A stretch of DNA of 64,000 nt, from positions 38,431 through 102,430 of the forward strand of contig SUXM01000009.1 in the NCBI GenBank assembly GCA_015060925.1, given 5' to 3'. Below the pieces are notes generated by a model. It searched no databases and was not told where the DNA came from. It saw nothing but the letters and a program-made list of their open reading frames with translations. How positions within the stretch are numbered: position 1 is the first letter of the stretch; every line of letters begins with the position of its first letter. The DNA is from Parabacteroides distasonis (lineage in GTDB: Bacteria; Bacteroidota; Bacteroidia; Bacteroidales; Tannerellaceae). Position numbers and translations under genes: made by a program. This document shows, piece after piece, positions 25,492-34,160 of this stretch.

Positions 25492-26378
25492 TTCAACTTA
25501 TCCAACAGACCTATCAATCGCTCTAATTCATCTTCAGAGGCAAACGGGATCGTTATCTTTCCTTTTCCCTTATCATTACATACTAATTGGACTTTCGTTT
25601 GAAAGAAGCTCGACAAATGATCTTTAAGCAAATTATATTCTTCCGGCATCCGTCTTTTTCTTTCTGCCGATTGCTCTTTTTTTCCCTGCGCAAGGGTTTC
25701 CGGAGCGATGCCTGCTCGTACAATCTCTTCTACACTACGAACAGATAATCCCTCTTCCAGTATCTGTTCATATAAAGCCAACTGCACTTCGGGATCTTCT
25801 ATTGGAATCAACGCACGAGCATGCCCCATATCAATCTTCCTGTCTTTCAATCCCATTTGTATCTCGGCCGGTAATTTAAGCAAACGGAGATAATTGGCAA
25901 TAGTCGCTCTTTTTTTACCTACACGATCACTTAATTTTTCCTGCGTGAGTCCGTAATTATCGATTAATTTCTGGTAAGCTAAAGCAATTTCTATGGAGTT
26001 TAAATCTTCACGTTGGATATTCTCAATCAAAGCCATCTCCACCACATTCTCGTCTGCTGCGGTTTTGATATAGGCAGGGATAGCATCCAATCCCGCCATC
26101 AAAGAGGCGCGATACCGACGTTCTCCGGAAATAATCATATAACGATCCTCTCCAACCTCTTTTAAAGTAATCGGTTGAATAACCCCCAGCGAACGGATAG
26201 AGGTCGCCAACTCCTGAAGAGTTTCCTCCTCGAATATCGTACGAGGTTGTTCCGGATTGGGTTGAATCTTGCTTAACTCAATCTCACTGATAGACGAAGA
26301 GCCACCAGTCTTCAAATCGTCCATCGTAATTAAAGCATCCAATCCTCGGCCAAGTGCCGACCTTTTCATTACTGCCAT
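25488..26378 (-). CDS. parB: chromosome partitioning protein ParB (Spo0J family)
   Basis: A 296-residue DNA-binding CTPase of the ParABS segregation system. The N-terminal nucleotide-binding domain (about 35-125) has EQPRTIFEEETLQELATSI and the signature MIISGERRYRASLMAGLDAI. The helix-turn-helix lies at about 140-165 (GLTQEKLSDRVGKKRATIAN). The C-terminal dimerisation region ends the protein. The typical KRSALGRGLDALI opening is present, so either the ATG at 26378 or the one three codons later is used. It lies 20 bases after parA. I did not find a parS site in the window. Confidence 0.97.
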   Translation of the reverse strand: MAVMKRSALGRGLDALITMDDLKTGGSSSISEIELSKIQPNPEQPRTIFEEETLQELATSIRSLGVIQPITLKEVGEDRYMIISGERRYRASLMAGLDAIPAYIKTAADENVVEMALIENIQREDLNSIEIALAYQKLIDNYGLTQEKLSDRVGKKRATIANYLRLLKLPAEIQMGLKDRKIDMGHARALIPIEDPEVQLALYEQILEEGLSVRSVEEIVRAGIAPETLAQGKKEQSAERKRRMPEEYNLLKDHLSSFFQTKVQLVCNDKGKGKITIPFASEDELERLIGLLDKLK

Positions 26379-26398
26379 AAAATATTAATTGTTCAATC

Positions 26399-27163
26399 TC
26401 ATCTATTCTTTTCTATCAATTCCTGCGCCAACTGCATATGATTACGTGCGCCCTTCGACTCCGCATCATAAAGCAACACAGGTTTTCCATAACTGGAAGC
26501 CTCACTTAGTTTCACATTTCGTTGAATAACCGTTGTGAAGACCAAATCCCGGAAAGGTCGTTTCACCTCTTCATATATCTGATTTGCCAAACGGAGGCGT
26601 GAATCATACATAGTCAATAAGAAACCTTCAATCTCTAAAGAGGGGTTCAACTTTGACTTGATAATCTTTATCGTATTCAATAATTTGCTAATTCCTTCCA
26701 ATGCAAAATATTCACATTGCACAGGGATAATTACCGAGTCTGCAGCAGTTAATGCATTCACCGTAATCAATCCCAAAGAGGGAGAACAATCAATCAAGAT
26801 ATAATCATACCCATCTTTTAACGAACATAATACCTTTTTCAAAATCTGTTCGCGGTTAGGCAAATTCAGCATTTCAATTTCTGCCCCAACTAAGTCAATA
26901 TGTGAGGGAAGGACTTCCAATCCTTCCACTTCCGTTTTAGTTATCGCTCTTTTCGGATCATCGCCATTTACCAAACATTCATATACCGAAAGTTCAACAT
27001 TCCGTATATCGATACCTAATCCTGACGAAGCGTTTGCCTGCGGATCTGCATCCACCACCAACACTTTCTTTTCCAATGCGGCTAATGATGCAGCCAGATT
27101 TATGGTTGTCGTAGTTTTACCGACTCCACCTTTCTGATTTGCCAAAGCAATAATCTTTCCCAT
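26399..27163 (-). CDS. parA: chromosome partitioning ATPase ParA (Soj family)
   Basis: A 254-residue Walker-type ATPase. The deviant Walker A motif is KGGVGKTTTT at about residues 11-20, including the signature lysine. Other elements are VVDADPQANASSGLG near 38, DYILIDCSPSLGLITVNAL near 120 and VIIPVQCEYFALEGI near 143. It drives movement of ParB-bound origins by ATP-dependent DNA binding. First gene of parA-parB-DUF5683-transglycosylase, with short gaps or overlaps throughout. Being chromosomal and beside core genes, it is not a plasmid partition system. Confidence 0.97.
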   Translation of the reverse strand: MGKIIALANQKGGVGKTTTTINLAASLAALEKKVLVVDADPQANASSGLGIDIRNVELSVYECLVNGDDPKRAITKTEVEGLEVLPSHIDLVGAEIEMLNLPNREQILKKVLCSLKDGYDYILIDCSPSLGLITVNALTAADSVIIPVQCEYFALEGISKLLNTIKIIKSKLNPSLEIEGFLLTMYDSRLRLANQIYEEVKRPFRDLVFTTVIQRNVKLSEASSYGKPVLLYDAESKGARNHMQLAQELIEKNR

Positions 27164-27189
27164 AATAAAAATACCTATTTATTCGGGGA

Positions 27190-27197
27190 CAAAACTA
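27190..27197 (-). promoter_or_regulatory. -7 promoter element for the parA operon
   Basis: The minus strand reads TAGTTTTG, 27 bases before the parA start. A second match, TACATTTG, lies at 27280-27287 on the same strand. The 257-base gap also holds two TGTTGAAAA copies 20 bases apart (27247, 27267). Confidence 0.5.
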
Positions 27198-27384
27198 AAC
27201 ATTATAAAGCGAACACAAACCGATTTAAGCAAAACATTGCCCTTTTTGTTGAAAAGTCACCTTTCCTGTTGAAAACTTGCAAATGTACACACATTCTTGC
27301 CAACTTATTCCTAATGAGCGATATAAAAAGGTTAAAGAGATAAAAAAGATTTCATTTTTACCAAGAAACAGCTGAATTGAAAAA

Positions 27385-27392
27385 TATATTTG
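27385..27392 (+). promoter_or_regulatory. -7 promoter element for the GSCFA-murF/alr operon
   Basis: TATATTTG matches TAnnTTTG, 28 bases before the start codon at 27420. Confidence 0.55.
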
Positions 27393-27419
27393 TAATATTG
27401 CATATAAAATAGAATCATT

Positions 27420-28415
27420 ATGGAGTTTTATACCCGCATTGCAATACCTCGTTCATCCTTCGCATTTACCCATGAAGGATTAATACTACTTTTTGGTTCT
27501 TGCTTTGTGGAAAACATAGGGAAGAAATTAGAAGAAAACAAATTTTCAATTGATTTAAATCCTTTTGGGATACTTTACAACCCATTCTCCATCGCAAATG
27601 CGATCCGTCATTTGATTAATCCTATTAAATTTACAGGTAAAGAGTTGTTCCAAAAGGAGGGAATTTATCATAGTTTCCTTCATCATAGCCGTTTCTCTTC
27701 ATCGTCGGAAAGTGAATGTCTGAAAAGGATCAACCAACAAATCGAGTTGTCAGCCCAACACATAAAAACAGCCTCTCGTATGATTATCACATTCGGCACA
27801 GCGTGGGTTTATCAACTTAAAGAGACTGGGCAGATCGTATCTAATTGCCATAAACTACCCGACCGACTATTTACCCGCAGACTTCTAACGAGCAAAGAGG
27901 TAACTAATGAATGGCATTTATTATTACAACTCCTTTGGGGTATAAACCCGGGCCTAAAAATACTATTTACGGTCAGTCCAATCAGACATTGGAAAGATGG
28001 GGCTCATGGAAACCAACTAAGTAAAGCGACCTTGCTTCTTGCCATAGATGAGTTACAGCAAGCCTATCCCGAACAGATTCATTATTTCCCTTCATACGAA
28101 ATTATGATGGATGAGTTAAGAGATTATCGCTTTTATGCGGATGACCTATTACATCCCTCTATGCAAGCGGTTGAATATATTTGGGAACGTTTTTCCGAAA
28201 CTATGTTCCCTCCGAAAACCCTCTTGGCTTTAAAGGAGTGGGGAGAGATCCAAAAAGCAATCCAACATAAACCATTTCAACCAGAAAGTGAAGCCTATAA
28301 ACGTTTTCTCTACCACACATTATCAAAGATAAAAAAATTTAAAGAGAAGTATCCTTTCTTTGATCTGGAAGAAGAGAAAACTATAATCAAAATGAAAACA
28401 GAAAACAAACAATAA
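27420..28415 (+). CDS. GSCFA-domain protein
   Basis: A 331-residue protein of the GSCFA family, named after its conserved motif, seen here as LLFGSCFVENIGKKL near residue 33. The segment NPFGILYNPFSI follows, then MIITFGTAWVY near 125 and FTVSPIRHWKDGAHGNQLSK near 185. The Ser, Asp and His pattern resembles SGNH-type hydrolases, so an esterase-like activity is plausible but unproven. No signal peptide is seen. It is the first gene of a plus-strand operon and ends 13 bases before the MurF-Alr fusion gene, which hints at a cell-wall link. Confidence 0.9.
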   Translation: MEFYTRIAIPRSSFAFTHEGLILLFGSCFVENIGKKLEENKFSIDLNPFGILYNPFSIANAIRHLINPIKFTGKELFQKEGIYHSFLHHSRFSSSSESECLKRINQQIELSAQHIKTASRMIITFGTAWVYQLKETGQIVSNCHKLPDRLFTRRLLTSKEVTNEWHLLLQLLWGINPGLKILFTVSPIRHWKDGAHGNQLSKATLLLAIDELQQAYPEQIHYFPSYEIMMDELRDYRFYADDLLHPSMQAVEYIWERFSETMFPPKTLLALKEWGEIQKAIQHKPFQPESEAYKRFLYHTLSKIKKFKEKYPFFDLEEEKTIIKMKTENKQ

Positions 28416-28428
28416 CAAATAAAAAAGA

Positions 28429-30894
28429 ATGGAATATTCAATAAAAGAAATAGTAGAGATTATCGGCGCTGAAGGGGTAATAACCCATGACACTTCAATC
28501 AGCCTATTGCTGACAGACAGCCGTCGCCTTTCATTTCCCGAACAGAGTCTATTCTTTGCCCTTCAAACAAAGACCAACGACGGGCATCATTATATAGGAG
28601 AACTTTATAAATTACGTGTACGGAATTTTGTCGTAGATAGGATATTACCTGAATATAAAAGTTATACCGAAGCTAATTTCCTACTCGTAAAAGACACTTT
28701 AAAGGCTCTCCAAAAATTAGCGTCCTATCACCGTAAACGGTTCGACATTCCAGTCATAGGTATTACGGGAAGTAATGGAAAGACCATCGTCAAGGAGTTC
28801 CTTTACCAGCTTCTACATAACGAATTTAACATAACCCGTTCACCTCGTAGCTACAATTCCCAATTGGGAGTTCCTCTATCGGTATGGCAATTACATGAGA
28901 AAAACAATTTAGGGATATTCGAAGCTGGTATCTCCCAACCAGATGAGATGGAACGCCTCCAGCCCATCATAGCCCCAACCATCGGGGTTATCACCAACAT
29001 CGGGGAGGCACATCAAGAGAATTTCCTATCTTCGACACAGAAGTGCATGGAGAAACTCACCCTATTCAACGAGTGTGAGGCTATTATTTGTGATGGGGAT
29101 AACACGTTTATCACCAACTGTATCGAATCGGCCTGCCTTTCACACAAGGTAATTACCTGGAGTCGTATCGACTCAGAAGCTCCCCTCTATATCGAGTCCA
29201 TCCAAAAAAGGGAAACAGAGACAGTTATCCGTTGTACGTTATTAGGATTAGAGCAGACCTACGTTATTCCTTTTACTGATGACGCTTCTATCGAAAATGT
29301 GATCCATTGCATGGCCGTCATGTTATACTTGAAACCGACAAGCGTAAATGATGTGGAGAAGTTCAAACATTTGGAACCTGTCGCCATGCGCTTAGAAGTC
29401 AAACAAGGTATTAACAATTGCCTTTTAATCAATGATACTTATAACTCAGACATCAACTCATTAGATATTGCGCTCGACTTCCAACAAAGCCGTCGAGTAG
29501 AGAAACAGCTAAAAAGCACCTTAATCCTCTCTGATATCCTGCAATCAGGCACGCTTCCTAAATCCCTTTATAAGAAGGTTGCTGACTTAGTCAAGCGGAA
29601 AAAAGTAAACCGGATTATAGGAGTCGGCCGTGACCTAAAGGAATATGAAAGTGTCTTTGACATAGAGAAAGAATTTTATTTGACAACCGATGAGCTGATC
29701 CAATCGCCATCATTCAAAACATTCAAGGATGAGTTGATTCTCATCAAAGGTTCCCGTCAATTCCATTTTGAACGGATATCTGAGTTACTGGAAAGAAAAG
29801 TACATGAGACCATCTTAGAGGTAAATTTGGACGCGATTGTCCATAACTTCAACTTCTACCGTTCCCGGTTGAAGCCGGAAACCAAGATGGTCTGCATGGT
29901 GAAAGCCTTTGGGTACGGAGCTGGTTCATACGAACTGGCGAAGACCCTCCAAGAACACCGATGTGACTATTTAGCAGTAGCGGTAGCCGATGAAGGAGCC
30001 GAACTACGAAAAGAGGGGATTTCCATCCCTATCATCGTGATGAACCCTGAGTTCAGTAGCTTTAATGTACTATTCGAGAACCAGTTAGAACCGGAGGTTT
30101 ATAGCTTCCGCTTATTGGATGCTATCATCAAAGAGACTGAAAGACGAGGAATCACCTCCTACCCGGTCCACATCAAGATAGATACAGGCATGCACCGTTT
30201 AGGTTTCCAACCAGGTGATATACCTGAGATATGTCAGCGAATAAAGAGGCAAAGTGGAGTTATGGTACGTTCGATATTCTCCCATTTGGTAGGCAGCGAT
30301 TCCTACATCTTTGACGACTTCACCCAAAGGCAGTTAGAAACCTTCCGGCAAGCGGCTGCCGAATTAGAAGAGGGATTAGAATACAAGGTTTTCAAGCATA
30401 TATTAAACTCAGCCGGGATTGAGCGGTTTACTGACTACCAAATGGACATGGTACGATTAGGAATCGGATTGTATGGAGTAAGTGCCTCAGGAATGAAGGG
30501 ACTACGTAACATTAGTACACTCAAAACCACCATCCTCCAGATCCAAGAAGTAACAGCAGGCGACTCCATCGGATACAGCAGGATGAGTTATGCCGAACGT
30601 GATTCACGCATAGCCATTATTCCTATTGGGTATGCAGACGGGTTAGACCGTCATTTCAGCAATGGGCATGGGGAAGTTTTCATCAATGGGCATCGTTGTC
30701 CCATCATCGGAAACATCTGTATGGATGCTTGCATGATTGACGTAACCGGCATCGAGGTACGTGAGGGAGACAGTGTCATCATATTCGGAGAGGAGTTACC
30801 TGTCACCGAGTTGTCCGACAAATTGAGAACCATTCCCTATGAGATACTCACCTCTATCTCACCACGAGTGAAACGGGTGTATTACCGGGAATAA
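28429..30894 (+). CDS. murF/alr: MurF-like ligase fused to alanine racemase
   Basis: An 821-residue two-domain fusion. Residues 1-450 resemble MurF, which adds D-Ala-D-Ala to the UDP-MurNAc tripeptide. The ATP loop reads GITGSNGKTIVKEFL near 110 and the substrate part has RSYNSQLGVPLSVW near 145. Residues about 460-821 are a PLP alanine racemase. The PLP lysine sits in MVCMVKAFGYGAGSYEL, the IDTGMHRLGF stretch follows, and the second catalytic Tyr lies in SIGYSRMSYAERD. The fusion is known in Bacteroidetes and would channel D-Ala supply and use. The P-loop has Ile where Thr is common (GKTT to GKTI), so the ligase half may be altered. Confidence 0.95.
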   Translation: MEYSIKEIVEIIGAEGVITHDTSISLLLTDSRRLSFPEQSLFFALQTKTNDGHHYIGELYKLRVRNFVVDRILPEYKSYTEANFLLVKDTLKALQKLASYHRKRFDIPVIGITGSNGKTIVKEFLYQLLHNEFNITRSPRSYNSQLGVPLSVWQLHEKNNLGIFEAGISQPDEMERLQPIIAPTIGVITNIGEAHQENFLSSTQKCMEKLTLFNECEAIICDGDNTFITNCIESACLSHKVITWSRIDSEAPLYIESIQKRETETVIRCTLLGLEQTYVIPFTDDASIENVIHCMAVMLYLKPTSVNDVEKFKHLEPVAMRLEVKQGINNCLLINDTYNSDINSLDIALDFQQSRRVEKQLKSTLILSDILQSGTLPKSLYKKVADLVKRKKVNRIIGVGRDLKEYESVFDIEKEFYLTTDELIQSPSFKTFKDELILIKGSRQFHFERISELLERKVHETILEVNLDAIVHNFNFYRSRLKPETKMVCMVKAFGYGAGSYELAKTLQEHRCDYLAVAVADEGAELRKEGISIPIIVMNPEFSSFNVLFENQLEPEVYSFRLLDAIIKETERRGITSYPVHIKIDTGMHRLGFQPGDIPEICQRIKRQSGVMVRSIFSHLVGSDSYIFDDFTQRQLETFRQAAAELEEGLEYKVFKHILNSAGIERFTDYQMDMVRLGIGLYGVSASGMKGLRNISTLKTTILQIQEVTAGDSIGYSRMSYAERDSRIAIIPIGYADGLDRHFSNGHGEVFINGHRCPIIGNICMDACMIDVTGIEVREGDSVIIFGEELPVTELSDKLRTIPYEILTSISPRVKRVYYRE

Positions 30895-30917
30895 TTGTAT
30901 TTCTTGCACATTTTATC

Positions 30918-30925
30918 TAATTTTG
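30918..30925 (+). promoter_or_regulatory. -7 promoter element for fabI
   Basis: TAATTTTG matches TAnnTTTG, 24 bases before the fabI start, in the 54-base gap after the MurF-Alr gene. It would allow fabI, the YciO-like gene and dgt to be expressed separately. Confidence 0.5.
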
Positions 30926-30948
30926 AACCGTAATTTTATATAAAAAAT

Positions 30949-31806
30949 ATGAGTCATAATTTATTGAAAGGCAAAAGAGGAATCATATTCGGAGCATTAA
31001 ATGATATGTCCATCGCCTGGAAAGTAGCAGAAAGAGTCGTAGAAGAGGGTGCAACCATCACACTGAGCAACACCCCCACAGCTGTCCGCATGGGACAAGT
31101 CGACACATTAGCAGAAAAGTTACACGCAGAGGTCATACCGGCCGATGCGACAAATGTAAAAGACTTGGAAACTGTCTTCACCAAGTCAGTTGAGATATTA
31201 GGAGGTAAAATTGACTTCGTATTACACTCCATCGGAATGAGCCCGAATGTACGCAAAAAACGTACTTATGATGATTTAGATTATAATTATTTAGAGAAGA
31301 CCTTGGATATTTCCGCCATCTCTTTCCATAAAATGCTGCAGGTAGCCAAGAAACAAGATGCGATAGCTGAATACGGTTCAGTCGTGGCTCTCTCATACGT
31401 AGCTGCCCAACGTACCTTCTTCGGATATAACGATATGGCAGATGCCAAGAGCCTGTTGGAGTCAATCGCCCGCAGTTTCGGGTATATCTATGGGCGTGAG
31501 AAACATGTACGCATCAACACCATCTCACAGTCACCTACCATCACGACAGCCGGAAGTGGCGTGAAAGGGATGGAGCACTTGATGGACTTCGCTTCGAAAA
31601 TGAGCCCGTTAGGAAATGCGAGTGCGGAAGAATGTGCCGATTATTGTGTCATGATGTTCTCCGACTTCACCCGTAAGGTGACCATGCAGAACCTTTATCA
31701 CGATGGAGGCTTCTCCAGCATGGGCATGAGCCTTCGTGCAATGAATCAATACAGTAAAGGGTTAGAAGAATATACGGACGAAAACGGGAATATTATATAC
31801 GGTTAA
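30949..31806 (+). CDS. fabI: enoyl-[acyl-carrier-protein] reductase (NADH)
   Basis: A 285-residue short-chain-dehydrogenase-type enzyme that completes each fatty-acid elongation cycle. The nucleotide site is at the start (GKRGIIFGALNDMSIAWKVA). IDFVLHSIGMSP lies near 85. The catalytic pair is in VAAQRTFFGYNDMADAKSLL near 150-170 (Tyr, then Lys), and RINTISQSPTITTAGSGVKG near 185 forms the substrate loop. It is about 20 residues longer than E. coli FabI, mainly at the C-terminus. It lies in an operon with cell-wall and nucleotide genes. Confidence 0.96.
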   Translation: MSHNLLKGKRGIIFGALNDMSIAWKVAERVVEEGATITLSNTPTAVRMGQVDTLAEKLHAEVIPADATNVKDLETVFTKSVEILGGKIDFVLHSIGMSPNVRKKRTYDDLDYNYLEKTLDISAISFHKMLQVAKKQDAIAEYGSVVALSYVAAQRTFFGYNDMADAKSLLESIARSFGYIYGREKHVRINTISQSPTITTAGSGVKGMEHLMDFASKMSPLGNASAEECADYCVMMFSDFTRKVTMQNLYHDGGFSSMGMSLRAMNQYSKGLEEYTDENGNIIYG

Positions 31807-31811
31807 CCTAT

Positions 31812-32420
31812 ATGCTTATCAAGATCTACCCACAAAACCCCAATATAAGGGAGATAGACAAGGTGGTCAACTGCCTACGAGATGGAGGCCTTGTTATCTA
31901 CCCGACTGACACTGTCTATGCGATTGGGTGCGATGCGCTCAACGTACGAGCAGTCGAGAAAATATGCCAGCTCAAAGGGGTCAATCCTCAAAAGAGCAAC
32001 TTGTCGATCATCTGTTACGACCTGTCGAACCTGAGCGAATATGCCAAGGTCAGCAATGCTGCGTTCAAATTGATGAAAAGAAACTTGCCAGGAGCCTTTA
32101 CCTTCATCCTGCCCACTAGTAGCGAACTCCCCAAGATTTACAAGAACCGGAAGGAAGTCGGCATACGTGTACCTGACAACAATATCATACGAACGTTAGT
32201 ACAGGAATTAGGTAACCCAATCTTAACCATGTCCATCCACGACGAGGATGATATGGTTGAATACAGTACCGACCCGGAGTTGATCGCCGAGAAATATGGG
32301 GATCGGGTAGATATCGTGATTGATGGAGGATATGGAGGGGTAGAGGTCTCTACAGTAGTTGACTGTACGACCGATGACTTCGAGGTTATCCGCCAAGGCA
32401 AAGGAGAATTAATTTATTAA
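31812..32420 (+). CDS. Sua5/YciO/YrdC-family protein, closest in character to YciO
   Basis: A 202-residue YrdC-fold protein. GGLVIYPTDTVYAIGCDALN near 27-46, ICQLKGVNPQKSNLSIIC near 51-68, KRNLPGAFTFILPTS near 89 and EVGIRVPDN near 115 form the family core. The family includes L-threonylcarbamoyl-AMP synthases (TsaC/Sua5) that act in t6A modification of tRNA. The pattern LPGAFTFIL and the QGKGELIY ending resemble the YciO branch, whose role is less certain. No Sua5 C-terminal domain is present. It starts 5 bases after the fabI stop, so it is co-transcribed. Confidence 0.88.
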   Translation: MLIKIYPQNPNIREIDKVVNCLRDGGLVIYPTDTVYAIGCDALNVRAVEKICQLKGVNPQKSNLSIICYDLSNLSEYAKVSNAAFKLMKRNLPGAFTFILPTSSELPKIYKNRKEVGIRVPDNNIIRTLVQELGNPILTMSIHDEDDMVEYSTDPELIAEKYGDRVDIVIDGGYGGVEVSTVVDCTTDDFEVIRQGKGELIY

Positions 32421-32430
32421 ATACACAATA

Positions 32431-33756
32431 ATGAATTGGGAACAACTGCTATCCGGCAAACGCTTTGGCATGGAAGAGTACCACGAACGTAAACATGAGC
32501 GTACGGACTTCCAGCGGGATTATGACCGTTTGATTTTCTCTTCTCCTTTCCGGCGCTTGCAAAATAAGACACAGGTATTCCCGCTACCGGGTAGTATCTT
32601 CGTACATAACCGACTTACCCACAGCTTAGAAGTCTCTTGTGTGGGGCGTTCGTTAGGGAACAATATAGCCAAAGGGCTAATACAGAAATATCCTAAAGGA
32701 AGTGTCAACTTTCCAGAGATTGGCTCCATCGTATCGGCAGCTTGCTTGGCGCACGACATGGGGAATCCACCTTTCGGCCATTCTGGAGAAAGAGCTATCT
32801 CTGCCTACTTCTCGGAAGGAAATGGCCGAAAGCTACACGAGCTGATCATCGAAGAGGGAGGCCGATTCGAGGATTTCCTCCATTTCGAGGGGAACGCTAA
32901 TGCAATACGGTTGTTGACCCACCAATTCATTGGGCGGCGTAAAGGAGGGTTCGCCCTTACTTACAGTACGCTTGCCTCCATTATCAAATACCCCTACACC
33001 TCTCTCCATGCCGGTAAGAAGGGGAAGTTCGGCTTCTTCCAATCGGAGGAAGAGACCTACCTGCACATTGTCGAAGAATTGGGTATCTGCCAAGATCCGG
33101 AAGATTCAAATAAGTTTGCCCGTTATCCGCTTGTCTATCTCGTCGAGGCTGCCGATGACATCTGTTATCAGGTCATGGACATTGAAGATGCTTGTAAGCT
33201 ACATATCCTGACTACTGAAGAGTCCATCCGACTATTGCTCAACTTCTTTGAAGGAGAGCGGTTGACACACATCACCCGCATCATGCAGATGGTAGACGAC
33301 ACCAACGAGCAAATTGCCTACCTTCGTTCCTGTATCATCGGGTTGCTGGTCGACGAGTGTTCACGTGTTTTCTTGGAAAATGAAGAGCAGATTTTACAAG
33401 GATGCTTCAAGGGGCCGTTGATAGACCACATCGAGCCACATGCCAAGGAGGCTTATGAAACTTGTGCGAAGACTGCCTTCAAGAAAATCTACAAGGCCAA
33501 AGAAGTGTTAGACATCGAGCTGGCCGGTTACCATATCTTCAGCCATCTGATTGGCACATTGACTGAGGCGGTCATGAACCAGGAGCATGCCTACAGCAAA
33601 CTGCTGTTACAACGCATCCCCGACCAATACGACACACACGCCCCCACCGTCTATGGCAAGGTGCAATGCGTGCTCGATTATATCTCCGGGATGACAGATG
33701 TCTATGCGCTGGATCTCTACCGTAAGATTACCGGAATGAGCCTTCCGGCGGTATAA
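32431..33756 (+). CDS. dgt: deoxyguanosinetriphosphate triphosphohydrolase (dGTPase)
   Basis: A 441-residue HD-domain enzyme that removes triphosphate from dGTP or related dNTPs. The N-terminal RTDFQRDYDRLIFSSPFRRL and RLTHSLEVSCVGRSLG supply the first metal His. The HD motif is in ACLAHDMGNPPFGHSGERAI near 107-126, and EAADDICYQVMDIEDA near 238 supplies the last Asp. The length fits the long class of dGTPases. It is the last gene of the 27420-33756 operon, 10 bases after the YciO-like gene, with a terminator-like hairpin just behind. Confidence 0.94.
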   Translation: MNWEQLLSGKRFGMEEYHERKHERTDFQRDYDRLIFSSPFRRLQNKTQVFPLPGSIFVHNRLTHSLEVSCVGRSLGNNIAKGLIQKYPKGSVNFPEIGSIVSAACLAHDMGNPPFGHSGERAISAYFSEGNGRKLHELIIEEGGRFEDFLHFEGNANAIRLLTHQFIGRRKGGFALTYSTLASIIKYPYTSLHAGKKGKFGFFQSEEETYLHIVEELGICQDPEDSNKFARYPLVYLVEAADDICYQVMDIEDACKLHILTTEESIRLLLNFFEGERLTHITRIMQMVDDTNEQIAYLRSCIIGLLVDECSRVFLENEEQILQGCFKGPLIDHIEPHAKEAYETCAKTAFKKIYKAKEVLDIELAGYHIFSHLIGTLTEAVMNQEHAYSKLLLQRIPDQYDTHAPTVYGKVQCVLDYISGMTDVYALDLYRKITGMSLPAV

Positions 33757-33757
33757 A

Positions 33758-33784
33758 TTTTATAATCAGAATATGATTATAAAA
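33758..33784 (+). terminator. AT-rich hairpin after dgt, probable terminator
   Basis: TTTTATAATCA (33758-33768) and TGATTATAAAA (33774-33784) are perfect 11-bp arms with a 5-base loop, 1 base after the dgt stop. There is no T-run, so termination is likely but not certain. Confidence 0.5.
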
Positions 33785-33876
33785 ACTAAAGACACCTCAT
33801 AAAAAGGAGTTGTAAATTGTAACTCCCAAACTTAAGAACTGATTATTTCCCCCTTCTGCTATCCAAGTCTATCTTA

Positions 33877-34073
33877 TTAGGGATATTCAGTAAAAAATTC
33901 CTCTACAAAATACAATAGCATATTTAGCCATATCTTAGTTTGAAAATATCCACCGTTTTGGCTGCCCAACCTTATTTTCGGAGGAATACCTAAAGACACA
34001 AAAAACAACTAATTTGTGTTACTTCGTATATAAATTAGTTAGCTAATTTTATAGTGTTTACTGAATACCCCTA
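33877..34073. mobile_element. MITE-like relic with inverted terminal repeats
   Basis: AGGGATATTCAGTAAA (33879-33894) and TTTACTGAATACCCCT (34057-34072) are inverted repeats with a single mismatch, enclosing about 160 non-coding AT-rich bases. CTTATTA occurs directly beside each end (33873-33879 and 34075-34081) as a possible target duplication. No transposase frame is inside. The whole lies between the convergent genes dgt and rsgA, in a 405-base gap otherwise empty apart from the dgt hairpin and a small hairpin (33815-33836). Confidence 0.5.
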
Positions 34074-34160
34074 CCTTATTACGAAACTTATTTAACAACA
34101 CTTTTTAACAAGGATGTTAAATCCAAACTTTTTATATTAAACCACAATAATAACAATAAA

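Noticed and set aside
27164..27419. parS site for ParB
   Set aside because: No GTTTCACGTGAAAC-like palindrome was found near parAB. The two TGTTGAAAA copies are direct repeats, not a palindrome.
33877..34073. Invertible promoter segment, given the inverted repeats
   Set aside because: The segment lies between two convergent gene ends and contains no exact TAnnTTTG in either direction, so a mobile-element relic fits better.
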